The notes under the pieces are model-generated. The model searched no databases, was not told the DNA's origin, and saw nothing but the letters and a program-made list of their open reading frames with translations. From assembly GCA_016234745.1 (NCBI GenBank), contig JACRAR010000069.1, positions 26,998 through 90,997 on the forward strand: 64,000 bases of DNA, in the 5' to 3' direction. This DNA is from Betaproteobacteria bacterium. Lineage in GTDB: Bacteria > Pseudomonadota > Gammaproteobacteria > Burkholderiales > Rhodocyclaceae. Every line of letters begins with the position of its first letter. Position 1 is the first letter of the stretch. The translations under genes were made by a program, and so were the position numbers. Positions 1 through 8,402 of this stretch are shown here, piece by piece.

Positions 1-77
1 CCGAAGTCCGTGCTGCCGTGGATGGCCGGGGCGGCCTCGGCTAGCCGCATCATCCGGGTCGCGGGCAGCGTCATCAT
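1..77 (-). CDS. murE: MurE N-terminal fragment (partial)
   Basis: An open frame starts with two ATG codons 10 bases after the ftsI stop, preceded by a purine-rich GAGCGGGGCGG stretch, and runs off the left edge of the window. Only about 25 residues are visible (MMTLPATRMMRLAEAAP then IHGSTDF), too few for a family motif. The identity is inferred from gene order: in the division cluster murE, the ligase that adds the third amino acid of the peptidoglycan stem peptide, normally follows ftsI. Moderate to low certainty on identity, good certainty that a coding region begins here. Confidence 0.5.
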   Translation of the reverse strand, partial: MMTLPATRMMRLAEAAPAIHGSTDF

Positions 78-87
78 GCCGCCCCGC

Positions 88-1815
88 TCACATGCTCTCC
101 CGGATGGCTGCCGTCGTGTCCTTGGCGACCTGCAGGTTTGCCGTCGCATCCGGCGCGATGCCCAGCGCGCGCAGGCTGCCGCCCATAACCCGGGAAAACA
201 CCGGCGCCGCCACATCACCGCCGTAATAGATGCCTGCCGAGGGTTCGTCGATCATCACCGCGACGATGAGGCGCGGATCGGAAGCCGGCGCGAAGCCGAC
301 GAAGGAGGCAACGTATTTGTTGGCGTAACTGCCGCCGTCAAGCTTGTGCGCGGTGCCGGTCTTGCCGGCGACGCGGTAACCCGGGACTTGCGCCTTGGGT
401 GCGGTGCCGCCGGGCAGCACCGCCAGTTCCAGCATGGCACGCACCTCATGCGCGGTCTGCGCCGAGAACACCGGCTTGCCGAGCAGCGGGGGCGTGTCCA
501 CCTTGGTCAGCGACAGGGGCAACAGGTCGCCCTCGCGGGCAAATGCCAGATAGGCATGCGCCAGCTGGATCAGGGTCACCGATATGCCGTGGCCATAAGC
601 CATGGTGGCCTGCTCGATCGGATGCCAGCTCTTGGCCGGACGCAGGCGCCCGCCCACCTCGCCAGGAAAGCCGAGCTTGAGCGGCGTGCCGAAGCCGAGG
701 CTGTCGAACATGCGCCACATTTCCTCGGGCGGTATGGACAGGGCCATTTTCGCCGCGCCGACATTCGAGGATTTCTGGATCACCTGGGCCACCGTGAGCA
801 GGCCGTGCATGTGCGCATCGTGAATGGTGGCGTTGCCGATGGTCAGCGTGCCGGGTGCGGTCTGAATCATCGTGTCGAAGCGGTATTTGCCTTTCTCCAG
901 GGCCAATGCCGCGGTGAATGGCTTCATCGTCGAACCCGGCTCGAAGGTGTCGGTGAGCGCGCGATTGCGCAGCTGCGCGCCGGCCAGGCGGACCCGGTTG
1001 TTCGGGTTGTAGGTCGGCAAATTCACCAGTGCCAGGACCTCGCCGGTCTTGGCGTCGAGCACGACAATGCCGCCCGCCTTGGCCTTGTTATCGGCGAGCG
1101 CCTGACGCAGGTTGGCAAAGGCCAGATACTGAATCTTGGCATCGAGCGCCAGCACCACGTCTTTGCCCTCTTGCGGCGGCTTGATGCTTTCGACATCTTC
1201 GACGATCTGGCCGCGCCGGTCCTTGATCACCCGGCGACTGCCGGGCTTGCCGGCAAGCGTGTCCTGGAAGGCCAGTTCGATGCCTTCCTGGCCAACATCC
1301 TCGGCGCCGGTGAAGCCCAACATGTGGGCAAGCATCTCGGCCGCCGGGTAATAGCGGCGATATTCGCGCTGCTCGTGGATGCCGGGCAGATTCAGGGCCG
1401 CGATCTTTTCCGCGACCGGCGGCGCGATCTGCCGCTTGAGAAAAACGAATTCCCGCTCACTGTTGAGCTTGCGCGTCAGGTCGCGCGCATCCATCTCGAG
1501 CATCGCCGCCAGGCTGCGCGCCTGCGCCGGCTGCAGCTTGGCATCCTCGGGAATGGCCCAGATCGATTTGACGGGGGTCGACACCGCCAGGACATCGCCG
1601 TGGCGATCCATGATGCGACCACGCGTGGCGGAGACCTCGATCACGCGCGAATAGCGCGAAGCGCCCTTCTCCTGCAGGAAGGAACTGTTGAAGCCCTGCA
1701 GATACAAGGACCAGCCGACCAGGGTCAGAAAACCCGTCAATAAACCGAGCAGCAGCAGGCGCGCGCGCCAGGCCGGCAGCGGTTGCGACAACAGGGGGCT
1801 ATGGACGAATTTCAA
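88..1815 (-). CDS. ftsI: Penicillin-binding protein 3, septal transpeptidase FtsI
   Basis: Cross-links septal peptidoglycan at the division site; inner-membrane protein with a periplasmic catalytic domain. The 575-residue length is normal for the family. One membrane anchor lies at about residues 18-38, followed by the PBP dimerisation domain (TRGRIMDRHGDVLA near residue 64). The three penicillin-binding motifs are all present: STMK with the nucleophilic serine at 295, SSN at 349-351 and KTGT at 485-488. The start overlaps the end of ftsL by four bases (1812-1815), so the two are probably translationally coupled. It is followed by a murE-like start. Confidence 0.97.
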   Translation of the reverse strand: MKFVHSPLLSQPLPAWRARLLLLGLLTGFLTLVGWSLYLQGFNSSFLQEKGASRYSRVIEVSATRGRIMDRHGDVLAVSTPVKSIWAIPEDAKLQPAQARSLAAMLEMDARDLTRKLNSEREFVFLKRQIAPPVAEKIAALNLPGIHEQREYRRYYPAAEMLAHMLGFTGAEDVGQEGIELAFQDTLAGKPGSRRVIKDRRGQIVEDVESIKPPQEGKDVVLALDAKIQYLAFANLRQALADNKAKAGGIVVLDAKTGEVLALVNLPTYNPNNRVRLAGAQLRNRALTDTFEPGSTMKPFTAALALEKGKYRFDTMIQTAPGTLTIGNATIHDAHMHGLLTVAQVIQKSSNVGAAKMALSIPPEEMWRMFDSLGFGTPLKLGFPGEVGGRLRPAKSWHPIEQATMAYGHGISVTLIQLAHAYLAFAREGDLLPLSLTKVDTPPLLGKPVFSAQTAHEVRAMLELAVLPGGTAPKAQVPGYRVAGKTGTAHKLDGGSYANKYVASFVGFAPASDPRLIVAVMIDEPSAGIYYGGDVAAPVFSRVMGGSLRALGIAPDATANLQVAKDTTAAIRESM

Positions 1816-2090
1816 TTGACGGCCGCCTTGGCGATGTCGATGGAGATCACCTGGCCGCTGCCCGGCGCTTTCATATGCAACTTACTGCGAGCGATTTGTT
1901 CGACCCGGGCATGATTGGCCCAGGTGCTCTGCTCCAACTGCAATTGGCCCCATTCGACTTCGAGCTCGCGCATCCGGGCTTGCTCGCGCTCAAGATCGAT
2001 GAACATCTTGCGCGCCTTGTGGTTGGCGCTCACGGTGCCGATCGCGCTGATGACGAGGAGTAGCAGCAGAATCAGATTGAGCCTCAGCAT
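1812..2090 (-). CDS. ftsL: Cell division protein FtsL
   Basis: Small bitopic division protein that forms the FtsQLB complex and helps activate FtsW/FtsI. The 92 residues have the expected plan: a short cytoplasmic end, one transmembrane helix at about residues 4-22 (rich in L, I and V), then a charged coiled coil (KARKMFIDLEREQARMRELE) and a short periplasmic tail. Sequence conservation in this family is low, so the call rests on size, topology and position between rsmH and ftsI, with which it shares overlapping stop and start codons. Confidence 0.93.
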   Translation of the reverse strand: MLRLNLILLLLLVISAIGTVSANHKARKMFIDLEREQARMRELEVEWGQLQLEQSTWANHARVEQIARSKLHMKAPGSGQVISIDIAKAAVN

Positions 2091-3031
2091 CAGAGCTTTT
2101 CCGCCACGCGCAGCACGGCGCTCCTGGCGCGCGGATTGGCGGCCACTTCGGCAGCTTGGGGAAATTGCGCCTTGCCGACCAGGCGCAGCAGCGGCCTGGG
2201 CATCTCGGCGCTGCGCAACGGCAGGCGCCTGGGCATTTGCGGCGGCTGCGACTGCTCACGCATGAAGCGCTTGACGATGCGGTCTTCCAACGAGTGGAAA
2301 GAGATCACCGCCAGCCGGCCACCGGTTGCCAGGCGCGTCACACATTGCGGCAGGGCTAGCGACAATTCCTCAAGTTCCTGATTGACGTGAATCCGTATAG
2401 CCTGAAAGCTGCGTGTCGCCGGGTGCTGACCCGGTTCACGCGTGCGGACGGCTTTTTCCACGAGCGTGGCAAGTTGTCGAGTGGTTGCAATACGGCATTC
2501 GCCCCGAGCAGCAACAAGCGCCTTTGCAATCGCATGAGCAAACCGTTCTTCCCCATAATTTTTGAGCACCCTTTCTATTTCTGGTTGTGTAGCCTGCTCC
2601 AGCCAGTCCGCGGCGGTCTGCCCGCGACTGGTGTCCATGCGCATGTCGAGCGGACCGTCGGAACGAAAACTGAACCCCCGCTCGGCCTGGTCCAGTTGCG
2701 GCGATGACATGCCAATATCGAGCAAGATCCCCTCCACCCGCTTTGCTGCCAGCCTTTCCAGGCTGTCCAACACCGCTCCCAACTCGCTGAACGCCGCATG
2801 CACCAGCGTCAAGCGCGCATCATTCAATTCCCGCCCGGCCGCTATCGCCTGCGGATCGCGGTCCAGCGCAATCAGCCTGCCAGCGCTCCCGAGCCGCGCC
2901 AGAATCTCCCGGCTGTGCCCGCCGCGGCCGAAGGTCGCATCAACATAAATTCCATCCGGCTTGATCGCCAACGCTTCGACCGCTTCCTGCAACAACACGC
3001 TTTGATGTTTCAGGGACGCGCATCCACTCAT
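2090..3031 (-). CDS. rsmH: 16S rRNA (cytosine-1402 N4) methyltransferase RsmH
   Basis: Methylates N4 of C1402 in 16S rRNA in the ribosomal P site, using S-adenosylmethionine. The 313-residue protein has the SAM-binding motif [11 protein letters not shown] at about residues 30-40, the [20 protein letters not shown] segment, and the conserved C-terminal [17 protein letters not shown] segment. It sits nine bases after mraZ and overlaps the ftsL start by one base, the standard order of the division cluster. Also known as MraW. Confidence 0.97.
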   Translation of the reverse strand: MSGCASLKHQSVLLQEAVEALAIKPDGIYVDATFGRGGHSREILARLGSAGRLIALDRDPQAIAAGRELNDARLTLVHAAFSELGAVLDSLERLAAKRVEGILLDIGMSSPQLDQAERGFSFRSDGPLDMRMDTSRGQTAADWLEQATQPEIERVLKNYGEERFAHAIAKALVAARGECRIATTRQLATLVEKAVRTREPGQHPATRSFQAIRIHVNQELEELSLALPQCVTRLATGGRLAVISFHSLEDRIVKRFMREQSQPPQMPRRLPLRSAEMPRPLLRLVGKAQFPQAAEVAANPRARSAVLRVAEKL

Positions 3032-3040
3032 TCCGCGGAA

Positions 3041-3487
3041 TCACAGCGTGAGGTTTTCGAGACCGGGGGGCAGCAGCTTGTCGCCCAAGGCGAAGATCGC
3101 CTCCTGCTGCTGCTTCCAACCCGCGTCGCTCCAGATTTCGAAGTTGCCGCCCTGCCCCACCAGCCAGACTTCTTTTTCAAGCCCGGCATAGGCGCGCAAT
3201 TCGGGCGAGACCAGGACGCGGCCGGCGGCATCCATCTCGGCATCGACGGCAAAGCCCACCAGCAGACGACGCAGCATCGCCGATTGGGTCTCGAGGCTGG
3301 GGGCGGCAAGAATCTTGGCGCGGATCGGCTCCCACGCCGGGGCGGGATAGAGCAGCAGGCAACGGTGCGGATGCGCAGTCAGTACCAGACGCCCGTCACC
3401 CAGGGCCTGCAAGGCCTCTCGATGCCGGGCCGGGACCGCCATGCGCCCCTTGGCATCCAGATTGAGTGCCGCAGCCCCCTGAAACAT
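3041..3487 (-). CDS. mraZ: Transcriptional regulator MraZ
   Basis: DNA-binding regulator of the division and cell-wall cluster, first gene of the operon. The 148-residue length is typical. Two SpoVT/AbrB-like repeats carry the family DxxxR signature: DAKGR at residues 11-15 and DAAGR at 86-90. Family members bind direct repeats of GTGGG-type boxes upstream of their own gene, and three such boxes with a 10-bp period are present at 3554-3578, overlapping the proposed promoter. This supports autoregulation. Confidence 0.96.
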   Translation of the reverse strand: MFQGAAALNLDAKGRMAVPARHREALQALGDGRLVLTAHPHRCLLLYPAPAWEPIRAKILAAPSLETQSAMLRRLLVGFAVDAEMDAAGRVLVSPELRAYAGLEKEVWLVGQGGNFEIWSDAGWKQQQEAIFALGDKLLPPGLENLTL

Positions 3488-3553
3488 GTCTTCTCCTCAG
3501 AATGGAAAGGGCGATCTATAACCATCAACTCGCCACATACTTGCCAAAGTCTT

Positions 3554-3578
3554 CCCACATTTCCCCACTTATTCCCAC
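3554..3578 (-). promoter_or_regulatory. MraZ-binding direct repeats
   Basis: Three GTGGG boxes on the minus strand, at 3574-3578, 3564-3568 and 3554-3558, are spaced exactly 10 bp apart. This is the arrangement known for MraZ operators. A fourth degenerate copy (GTGGC) lies at 3532-3536, out of the 10-bp register. The first box abuts the -10 hexamer, so binding would be expected to repress transcription. Confidence 0.85.
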
Positions 3579-3605
3579 TCTAAAGGAGTTTTTTTTCGTG
3601 GTCAA
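3577..3605 (-). promoter_or_regulatory. Promoter of mraZ and the division cluster
   Basis: A sigma70-like promoter on the minus strand has a -35 TTGACC at 3600-3605, a 17-bp spacer that includes eight A residues, and a -10 TAGAGT at 3577-3582. The -10 overlaps the first MraZ box. The predicted transcript would have a leader of about 80 bases before mraZ. Spacing is ideal and both hexamers match consensus in four or more positions; not tested. Confidence 0.7.
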
Positions 3606-3761
3606 GCACTAAATTTCAATTTTTTCTTGCGGGGACAAGGACTTAGATTGGGTTTGCGAAGTAAATCTTAAAATATTTTTCTCATTTAAAACAATGGCAG
3701 TAGAAACCAAAGTGAAAGTGATTTGTTAGGATCGAACGGAAATTGAACCCTGCGGATCGGA

Positions 3762-4142
3762 GTGGAAGTCCGCCGATAAGCCGGGTTCTGTCTTGGGCAG
3801 TCATTCCTCTGGGCCCGCCGTTACCGACGGGCTCTAGCAGCCTACCCGGAAGCGACGCGAGCAGCGTCATGGCTTCCCTATTTGGCCTTGCCCCGAATGG
3901 GGTTTGCCGTGCCGTCCGTGTCGCCACGTCCGCGGTGAGCTCTTACCTCGCCATTTCACCCTTACCGGTTCTTGCGAACTTAGGCGGTATCTTTCTGTTG
4001 CACTTTCCGTCGCCTTGGGTTGCCTTCCGGATTTCCCGGATTGCAACTTATAGCGCCCGGCCGTTAGCCGGCATCCTGCTCTATGGGGCCCGGACTTTCC
4101 TCCATGAACTTGCGTTCACAGCGACTGCCTAGCGAACTTCCG
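3762..4142 (-). ncRNA. rnpB: RNase P RNA (class A)
   Basis: Catalytic RNA that removes 5' leaders from tRNA precursors. Read on the minus strand it carries the universal core GAGGAAAGTCCGGGC (near 4087-4113), CCAAATAGGGAAGCC, and the 3' signature GACAGAACCCGGCTTATCGG. The terminal P1 helix can be drawn: GGAAGTTCGC at 4132-4141 pairs with GCGGACTTCC at 3764-3773 with a single G-U pair. The length of about 380 nt is normal. Its position just upstream of mraZ is common in betaproteobacteria. The ends are estimated from P1 and are good to a few bases. Open frames inside it are not genes. Confidence 0.96.
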
Positions 4143-4148
4143 TCGTCG

Positions 4149-4154
4149 ATTGTA
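4149..4154 (-). promoter_or_regulatory. -10 element for rnpB
   Basis: TACAAT on the minus strand, one mismatch from the TATAAT consensus, is seven bases before the first base of the P1 helix, exactly where transcription of RNase P RNA should begin. No strong -35 is evident at the right spacing. Confidence 0.55.
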
Positions 4155-4278
4155 CTCGCCCCGGCACGCCGCAGCAGCATCGTCATGCAGCAGCGGCAGC
4201 GCTCGTCTCGCTTGCGCAGTGCGCCAGTCTGTCGTATGTTGCGAAAATTATCTTGTCATCAGCGCAGCTGAACCACTC

Positions 4279-5385
4279 ATGAACCTCGCCTCATTGCTCC
4301 ACCCCCGCGTCATCGATCGCGAATCGCTGCAGGAATTCGTCGACAACCTGACCGACCAGATTCCCCTGATCGAGCGCGACATCGCCCGTCTCAAGCGCGA
4401 ACCCCACGACAAAGCCCTGATCGCCAATCTGTTCCGCGCCCTGCACAACATCAAGGGCGATGCGGCGATCTGCCAGGTGGAACTCGGCGTGATGATCACC
4501 CATCCGCTCGAGACCTTGCTGGCCCGCCTGCGCAATGGCGAAATCGTTTTTTCCGAGCTGCTCGCCGAGCTTGTTCTGCTTGCCATGGATCGCCTCGAAC
4601 TGGCGGTCGAAGCCCTGGCGGGCAATCGCTCCCTGGAGCATCTGAAACTTCCCGAACTGGTCGGGGGTCTCGAAAATCTCGCCGAGGTGACGACACCGTC
4701 GCTCGATGGCAAGCTGGTGCAAGTCATCGAGCAGGTTACCGGCTTTCGCCCGGTGCCTTTCCCGCCGGCCAGGGACATCAAGCCGCAGGCTGCAAGCACT
4801 GCCAAAGGCTCTGACGGCATTGCGGCCGACTTGCTGTTTTTCAGGTCACTGGCGCAAAAATTCGAGTCCCGTTCCGCGCTCTTCCATGGACGCAGCGGGC
4901 GCCTGCTCAAGCTCGCCCTGGATACCAACCAGACCGCCGGTCAACCCGTGGATCCGCTGCAACTGGAGGCGGCCGTGTATTTTCATGACATCGGAATGAT
5001 GTTCCTGCCTGAGCCGGTCTGGCTCAAGACCGGTAAGCTCTCCGACCAGGACAAGCAACTTCTGCATGGACATCCGGAGATGGCGGCCGGGCTCCTGGAG
5101 CGCATGGAGGGATGGCAAGCAGCGGCAGAAATGGTCGCACAGCATCACGAAATGGTGGATGGGCGGGGCTACCCGAAAGGGATCAAGAACGATGCCGTCT
5201 GCGCCGGGGCAAAAATCCTGGCGATTGTCGATGCCTTCGAAGCCGTCACCCTCAAACACAGCGACCGCGGTCACTCGCGCTCCATCCTGCGCGCCATCGC
5301 CGAGGTGAATGCCTGCGACAACCAGTTTGCTCCGGAATGGATCGCACCTTTTAATGCCGTTATTCGGCGGATTGTGGAAACTTAG
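4279..5385 (+). CDS. HPt-HD-GYP protein, probable cyclic-di-GMP phosphodiesterase
   Basis: A 368-residue protein with an N-terminal CheA-P1-like histidine phosphotransfer domain (LFRALHNIKGDAA, candidate phospho-histidine 56) and a C-terminal HD-GYP domain (HD at 236-237, HHE at 289-291, DGRGYP at 294-299). HD-GYP enzymes hydrolyse cyclic-di-GMP. Having the phosphotransfer and output domains in one chain suggests that phosphorylation state controls cyclic-di-GMP breakdown. The ATG at 4279 is preferred because the domain begins directly after it; a longer frame from 4150 would reach almost to rnpB. It is followed by a receiver-TPR protein and a small kinase on the same strand. Confidence 0.85.
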   Translation: MNLASLLHPRVIDRESLQEFVDNLTDQIPLIERDIARLKREPHDKALIANLFRALHNIKGDAAICQVELGVMITHPLETLLARLRNGEIVFSELLAELVLLAMDRLELAVEALAGNRSLEHLKLPELVGGLENLAEVTTPSLDGKLVQVIEQVTGFRPVPFPPARDIKPQAASTAKGSDGIAADLLFFRSLAQKFESRSALFHGRSGRLLKLALDTNQTAGQPVDPLQLEAAVYFHDIGMMFLPEPVWLKTGKLSDQDKQLLHGHPEMAAGLLERMEGWQAAAEMVAQHHEMVDGRGYPKGIKNDAVCAGAKILAIVDAFEAVTLKHSDRGHSRSILRAIAEVNACDNQFAPEWIAPFNAVIRRIVET

Positions 5386-5563
5386 CTCCGCTATGATTTT
5401 CCGCATTCGGCTGAACAATGGCGCTCATATGGTGGTAATTCACTTTCCGGGCATCACGCAGAAGACAAGGCTATCATTCCGGGTAAAATGCGCTCGCAGT
5501 ATGCGCCCGGCTTGGGTGCTTGCTGGTTCCAATGCGCTTGCTTTAACCTGGTAGGGTAAATCC

Positions 5564-7180
5564 ATGCAACTCTCCGAAAAATTCGGGCTGCTGATCGATG
5601 ATATTGCCGCGATGCGCACCACGGTGCGCATTCAACTCGCCAGCATCGGGCTGGAGAAATGCGACCAGGCGCGCGACATCAAGGAAGCCATCGAGAAACT
5701 CAACCTCAAGCACTACGACCTGATCGTGTGCGACTACAACCTCGGCAAAGGCGCCGATGGCCAGCAATTCCTCGAACTGGTGCGGCGCAAGCAGCTGCTG
5801 CCAATGACCACGGCCTTTCTCATGATCACCGGCGAAACCGGCTACCAGCAGGTGTCGACCGCCGCCGAATATTCGCCCGATGATTACCTGCTCAAGCCTT
5901 TCACGGCCGAGACCTTGGGTACGCGCCTGGTGCGCATCATCGAAAAGAAGGAAGCGCTGCAACCGATTTACCAGCATATGGGCGCCAAAACCGATCACGC
6001 CAAGGCGCTGGCCGCCTGCGACGATCTGCTCGCGAAGAAATCCCGCTACTCGCTCGAAGTGCTGCGCATCAAGGGCGACCTGCTTTTGGCCAAAGGCCGC
6101 GCCAGCGAAGCGCTGGCCCTCTATGACGATATCCTCAAGGAACGTTCCACCCCCTGGGCCGAGGTAGGCAAGGCGCAAGCCCTGATCGCCTACGGCAACC
6201 CAGACGAGGCACGCATCCTGCTCGAACAGACGCTGGTGGCCTATCCCAATTATCTGGCGGGTTACGACTCGCTCGCCAACCTGCTGGTCAAGACCGACAA
6301 ACTCGCCGCCCAGCAGGTGGTCGAACAGGCGCTGCATGTGGCGATGACCACCCAGCGGCAGCGCGATCTGGGCGCCCTGGCGATCAGCAACAAGGATTTC
6401 TCCCGCGCCGAGGAAGCCTACCGCTATGCCGTCGATCGCGACCGTACCGGCTTCTTCAAAAGCGCCGACGATTACGCCGCGCTCGCCCGCAGTTGCTTTG
6501 AGCAGGACAAGATTCCCGAGGCGCTGAACGCGGCCAAGGACATGGCGCAGCATCTGCCGCGCACCCCGGAACTGGCGGCACGGCAGGCCGCGGTCGAATG
6601 CCAGGTGCATATCCGCGCCGGCGACGAGAAGGCCGCCAAGGCCGCCCTCGCCAAGGCGCAGGCGGCGCAGAAATCATCCAAGCTGGACGTCAATACCATG
6701 CTTGAGATCGCCCAGGCCTGCTTTGCCGCGGGCGAACCGGACGAGGCCAAGAAGATCATCCAGGATGTCGCCGAGGACCACCAGGAAAACGAGCTGGTCA
6801 TCGAGGCCGCGCGGGGCGTGTTCGAGGCCGCCGGACTCGACGAAGAAGGCGCCGAATTCCTCGACAACACGCGCAAGAACATGATCCGCCTCAACAACGA
6901 TGCGGTCGCCCTGGCCAAGTCGGGCGAGCTGGACAAGGCCATCACCATGCTGGTCGAAGCTGCCGATCGCCTTCCCAACAACGCCCAGGTTGCCATCAAC
7001 GCCGCCCAGGCATTGTTGATGCGCGTCCAGCAGCAGGGTGTGGACATGACCCAACTGGGCCAGGCGCATCGCTACATCACCCAGGCCTATCGCGCCAACC
7101 CGGCGCATCCCAAGCTGGAGGGTGCCGTTGCCTACTACCGCAAGATCGCGCCGCCCGGCGCGCGCCAACTCGAGGTTTAA
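5564..7180 (+). CDS. Response regulator with TPR repeats
   Basis: A 538-residue cytoplasmic protein. Residues 5-125 form a CheY-like receiver with the phosphorylatable Asp57 (LIVCDYNLG) and the conserved Lys111 (YLLKPF); the acidic pair is at 12-13 (IDD). The rest is an array of tetratricopeptide-like helical repeats (for example GRASEALALYDDILKE and YGNPDEARILLEQTLVAYPN), a protein-interaction scaffold. There is no DNA-binding or enzymatic output domain, so output is probably by binding partners. It lies 10 bases before the small histidine kinase gene and downstream of the HPt-HD-GYP gene. Confidence 0.88.
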   Translation: MQLSEKFGLLIDDIAAMRTTVRIQLASIGLEKCDQARDIKEAIEKLNLKHYDLIVCDYNLGKGADGQQFLELVRRKQLLPMTTAFLMITGETGYQQVSTAAEYSPDDYLLKPFTAETLGTRLVRIIEKKEALQPIYQHMGAKTDHAKALAACDDLLAKKSRYSLEVLRIKGDLLLAKGRASEALALYDDILKERSTPWAEVGKAQALIAYGNPDEARILLEQTLVAYPNYLAGYDSLANLLVKTDKLAAQQVVEQALHVAMTTQRQRDLGALAISNKDFSRAEEAYRYAVDRDRTGFFKSADDYAALARSCFEQDKIPEALNAAKDMAQHLPRTPELAARQAAVECQVHIRAGDEKAAKAALAKAQAAQKSSKLDVNTMLEIAQACFAAGEPDEAKKIIQDVAEDHQENELVIEAARGVFEAAGLDEEGAEFLDNTRKNMIRLNNDAVALAKSGELDKAITMLVEAADRLPNNAQVAINAAQALLMRVQQQGVDMTQLGQAHRYITQAYRANPAHPKLEGAVAYYRKIAPPGARQLEV

Positions 7181-7190
7181 AGGTTCACTT

Positions 7191-7880
7191 ATGGACACAC
7201 TCGTTGCCGCTGCGATTCACGATGCCAAGAACGCACTCTCCTCGCTCGGCGTGTGGCTGGATGAGGCGCAGCGCGAATGCGACCCGCAGCACAAATCAAC
7301 GGCGATGTTGCAGGCGAAAACCATCACCGCCACGCTCAGCAGCCAGCTTGTCGAATTGCTCGCGCTGTATCGCGCCGGCGAAGGCAATTTGCGCCTGGCG
7401 GTGGAAGACCAGCATCTGGGGGATTTTCTCGCCGAACTCATGGCCGAGCTGGCGGCATCGCGCCCCATGGAGAACAACGGCACCACAGCAACAGCATCAG
7501 CAATTACCATCGACACCGATTTTGCTTTCGCCGGGCAAAATGCAGCATGGGCATTCGATGCCTATCTGGTGAAGTTCGTGCTGCTGGATGCCCTGCGCAA
7601 CGCCTTGCGTCACGCCAAGCAGCGCATTCACTTCAGCATTGCCGCCGAGCCGGGCGGTGGCATTCGCTTCAGCGTTGCCGACGACGGTTGCGGCTACCCG
7701 CCGGAAACGCTGCGCAACGAAACCAGCAGCGCCATGTCCAAGAAAAGCAGCGGTCTGGGACTCAGTTTTGCCCGCCTGATCGCGGCTCGCCACGCCACGC
7801 CCTCCGGCCATCATGGCCGGCTGGAACTGAGCAACGACGGACTCGACGGCGGTGCGCGCTGCTCGCTGGTGCTGCCCTAG
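7191..7880 (+). CDS. Small cytoplasmic sensor histidine kinase
   Basis: A 229-residue kinase with almost no input domain. The phospho-acceptor segment is at the very start (IHDAKNALSSL, His10). The ATPase domain has the N box (LLDALRNALRHAK, Asn137), G1 (VADDGCGYPP, about 162-171) and G2 (SSGLGLSFARLIAARH, about 186-201). No membrane helix is seen, so it probably receives its signal through a partner, plausibly the receiver-TPR protein encoded 10 bases upstream. The ATG at 7191 was chosen over an upstream in-frame start that would overlap the previous gene. Its TAG stop overlaps the stop of the convergent gene at 7877-7880. Confidence 0.85.
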   Translation: MDTLVAAAIHDAKNALSSLGVWLDEAQRECDPQHKSTAMLQAKTITATLSSQLVELLALYRAGEGNLRLAVEDQHLGDFLAELMAELAASRPMENNGTTATASAITIDTDFAFAGQNAAWAFDAYLVKFVLLDALRNALRHAKQRIHFSIAAEPGGGIRFSVADDGCGYPPETLRNETSSAMSKKSSGLGLSFARLIAARHATPSGHHGRLELSNDGLDGGARCSLVLP

Positions 7881-8368
7881 AAAACTCCCATCCCAAGTCC
7901 CGCTCCCAGCAGCGCGCCGAGTTCCTCGCAGCGCTTCAGGTCGCTCGCTGAGATTTGCTTCGGTCGCAGGATCTCTTCCGGAGTCTGCGCCTTGGTGCAG
8001 ACGATCAATGCCGGCGCGACGGGCCTCAGGCGCCACCCGGTGGCAATGCGCTCGATCTGGCGCGCGGCATTTTGGCCGTCGCTGCCCGCGCAGATCAACG
8101 TCGCATAGGGGCGTCCGTTGAGGCGCTCCAGGCATGGGTAATAGGTCCGATCGAAGAAATCCTTGAGCTGTCCCGAGATCGCCGCAAGGTTTTCCGGACT
8201 TGCAAAAAGATAGCCATCTGCAGCCAGGACTTCGCTTGGACCAGCCGCGGAAGCGTGCATGAGCTTCACTGTCAGCGCTGATTCCGTGGCGGCGCCGGCC
8301 GCCGCCGCATGCGCCATCTGCAGCGTACCGCCTGTCATCGAATGCTGGACGATGAGCAGCGTCTTCAT
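7877..8368 (-). CDS. Flavodoxin-like / NADPH-dependent FMN reductase family protein
   Basis: A 163-residue protein with a flavodoxin fold signature: a first strand and phosphate loop (KTLLIVQHSMTGGTLQMA) and a second flavin-contact region (ADGYLFASPENLAAISGQLKDFFDRTYY) typical of the FMN reductase / NAD(P)H:quinone oxidoreductase group. Probably binds FMN and transfers electrons; the partner is unknown. It is the last gene of a minus-strand run after the aminotransferase at 8403, with a 34-base gap. Confidence 0.75.
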   Translation of the reverse strand: MKTLLIVQHSMTGGTLQMAHAAAAGAATESALTVKLMHASAAGPSEVLAADGYLFASPENLAAISGQLKDFFDRTYYPCLERLNGRPYATLICAGSDGQNAARQIERIATGWRLRPVAPALIVCTKAQTPEEILRPKQISASDLKRCEELGALLGAGLGMGVF

Positions 8369-8402
8369 GTTCGGGATAAGTGAACGGGGTTACGCGCTTC
8401 GG

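Noticed and set aside
10..1743. Long plus-strand open frame (577 codons) opposite ftsI
   Set aside because: It is the antisense shadow of a high-GC gene; the translation is rich in R, G, H and A, without any domain, while ftsI on the other strand has all catalytic motifs.
3743..4132. Plus-strand open frame of 129 codons
   Set aside because: It lies within RNase P RNA, whose conserved core and P1 helix are clear on the minus strand.
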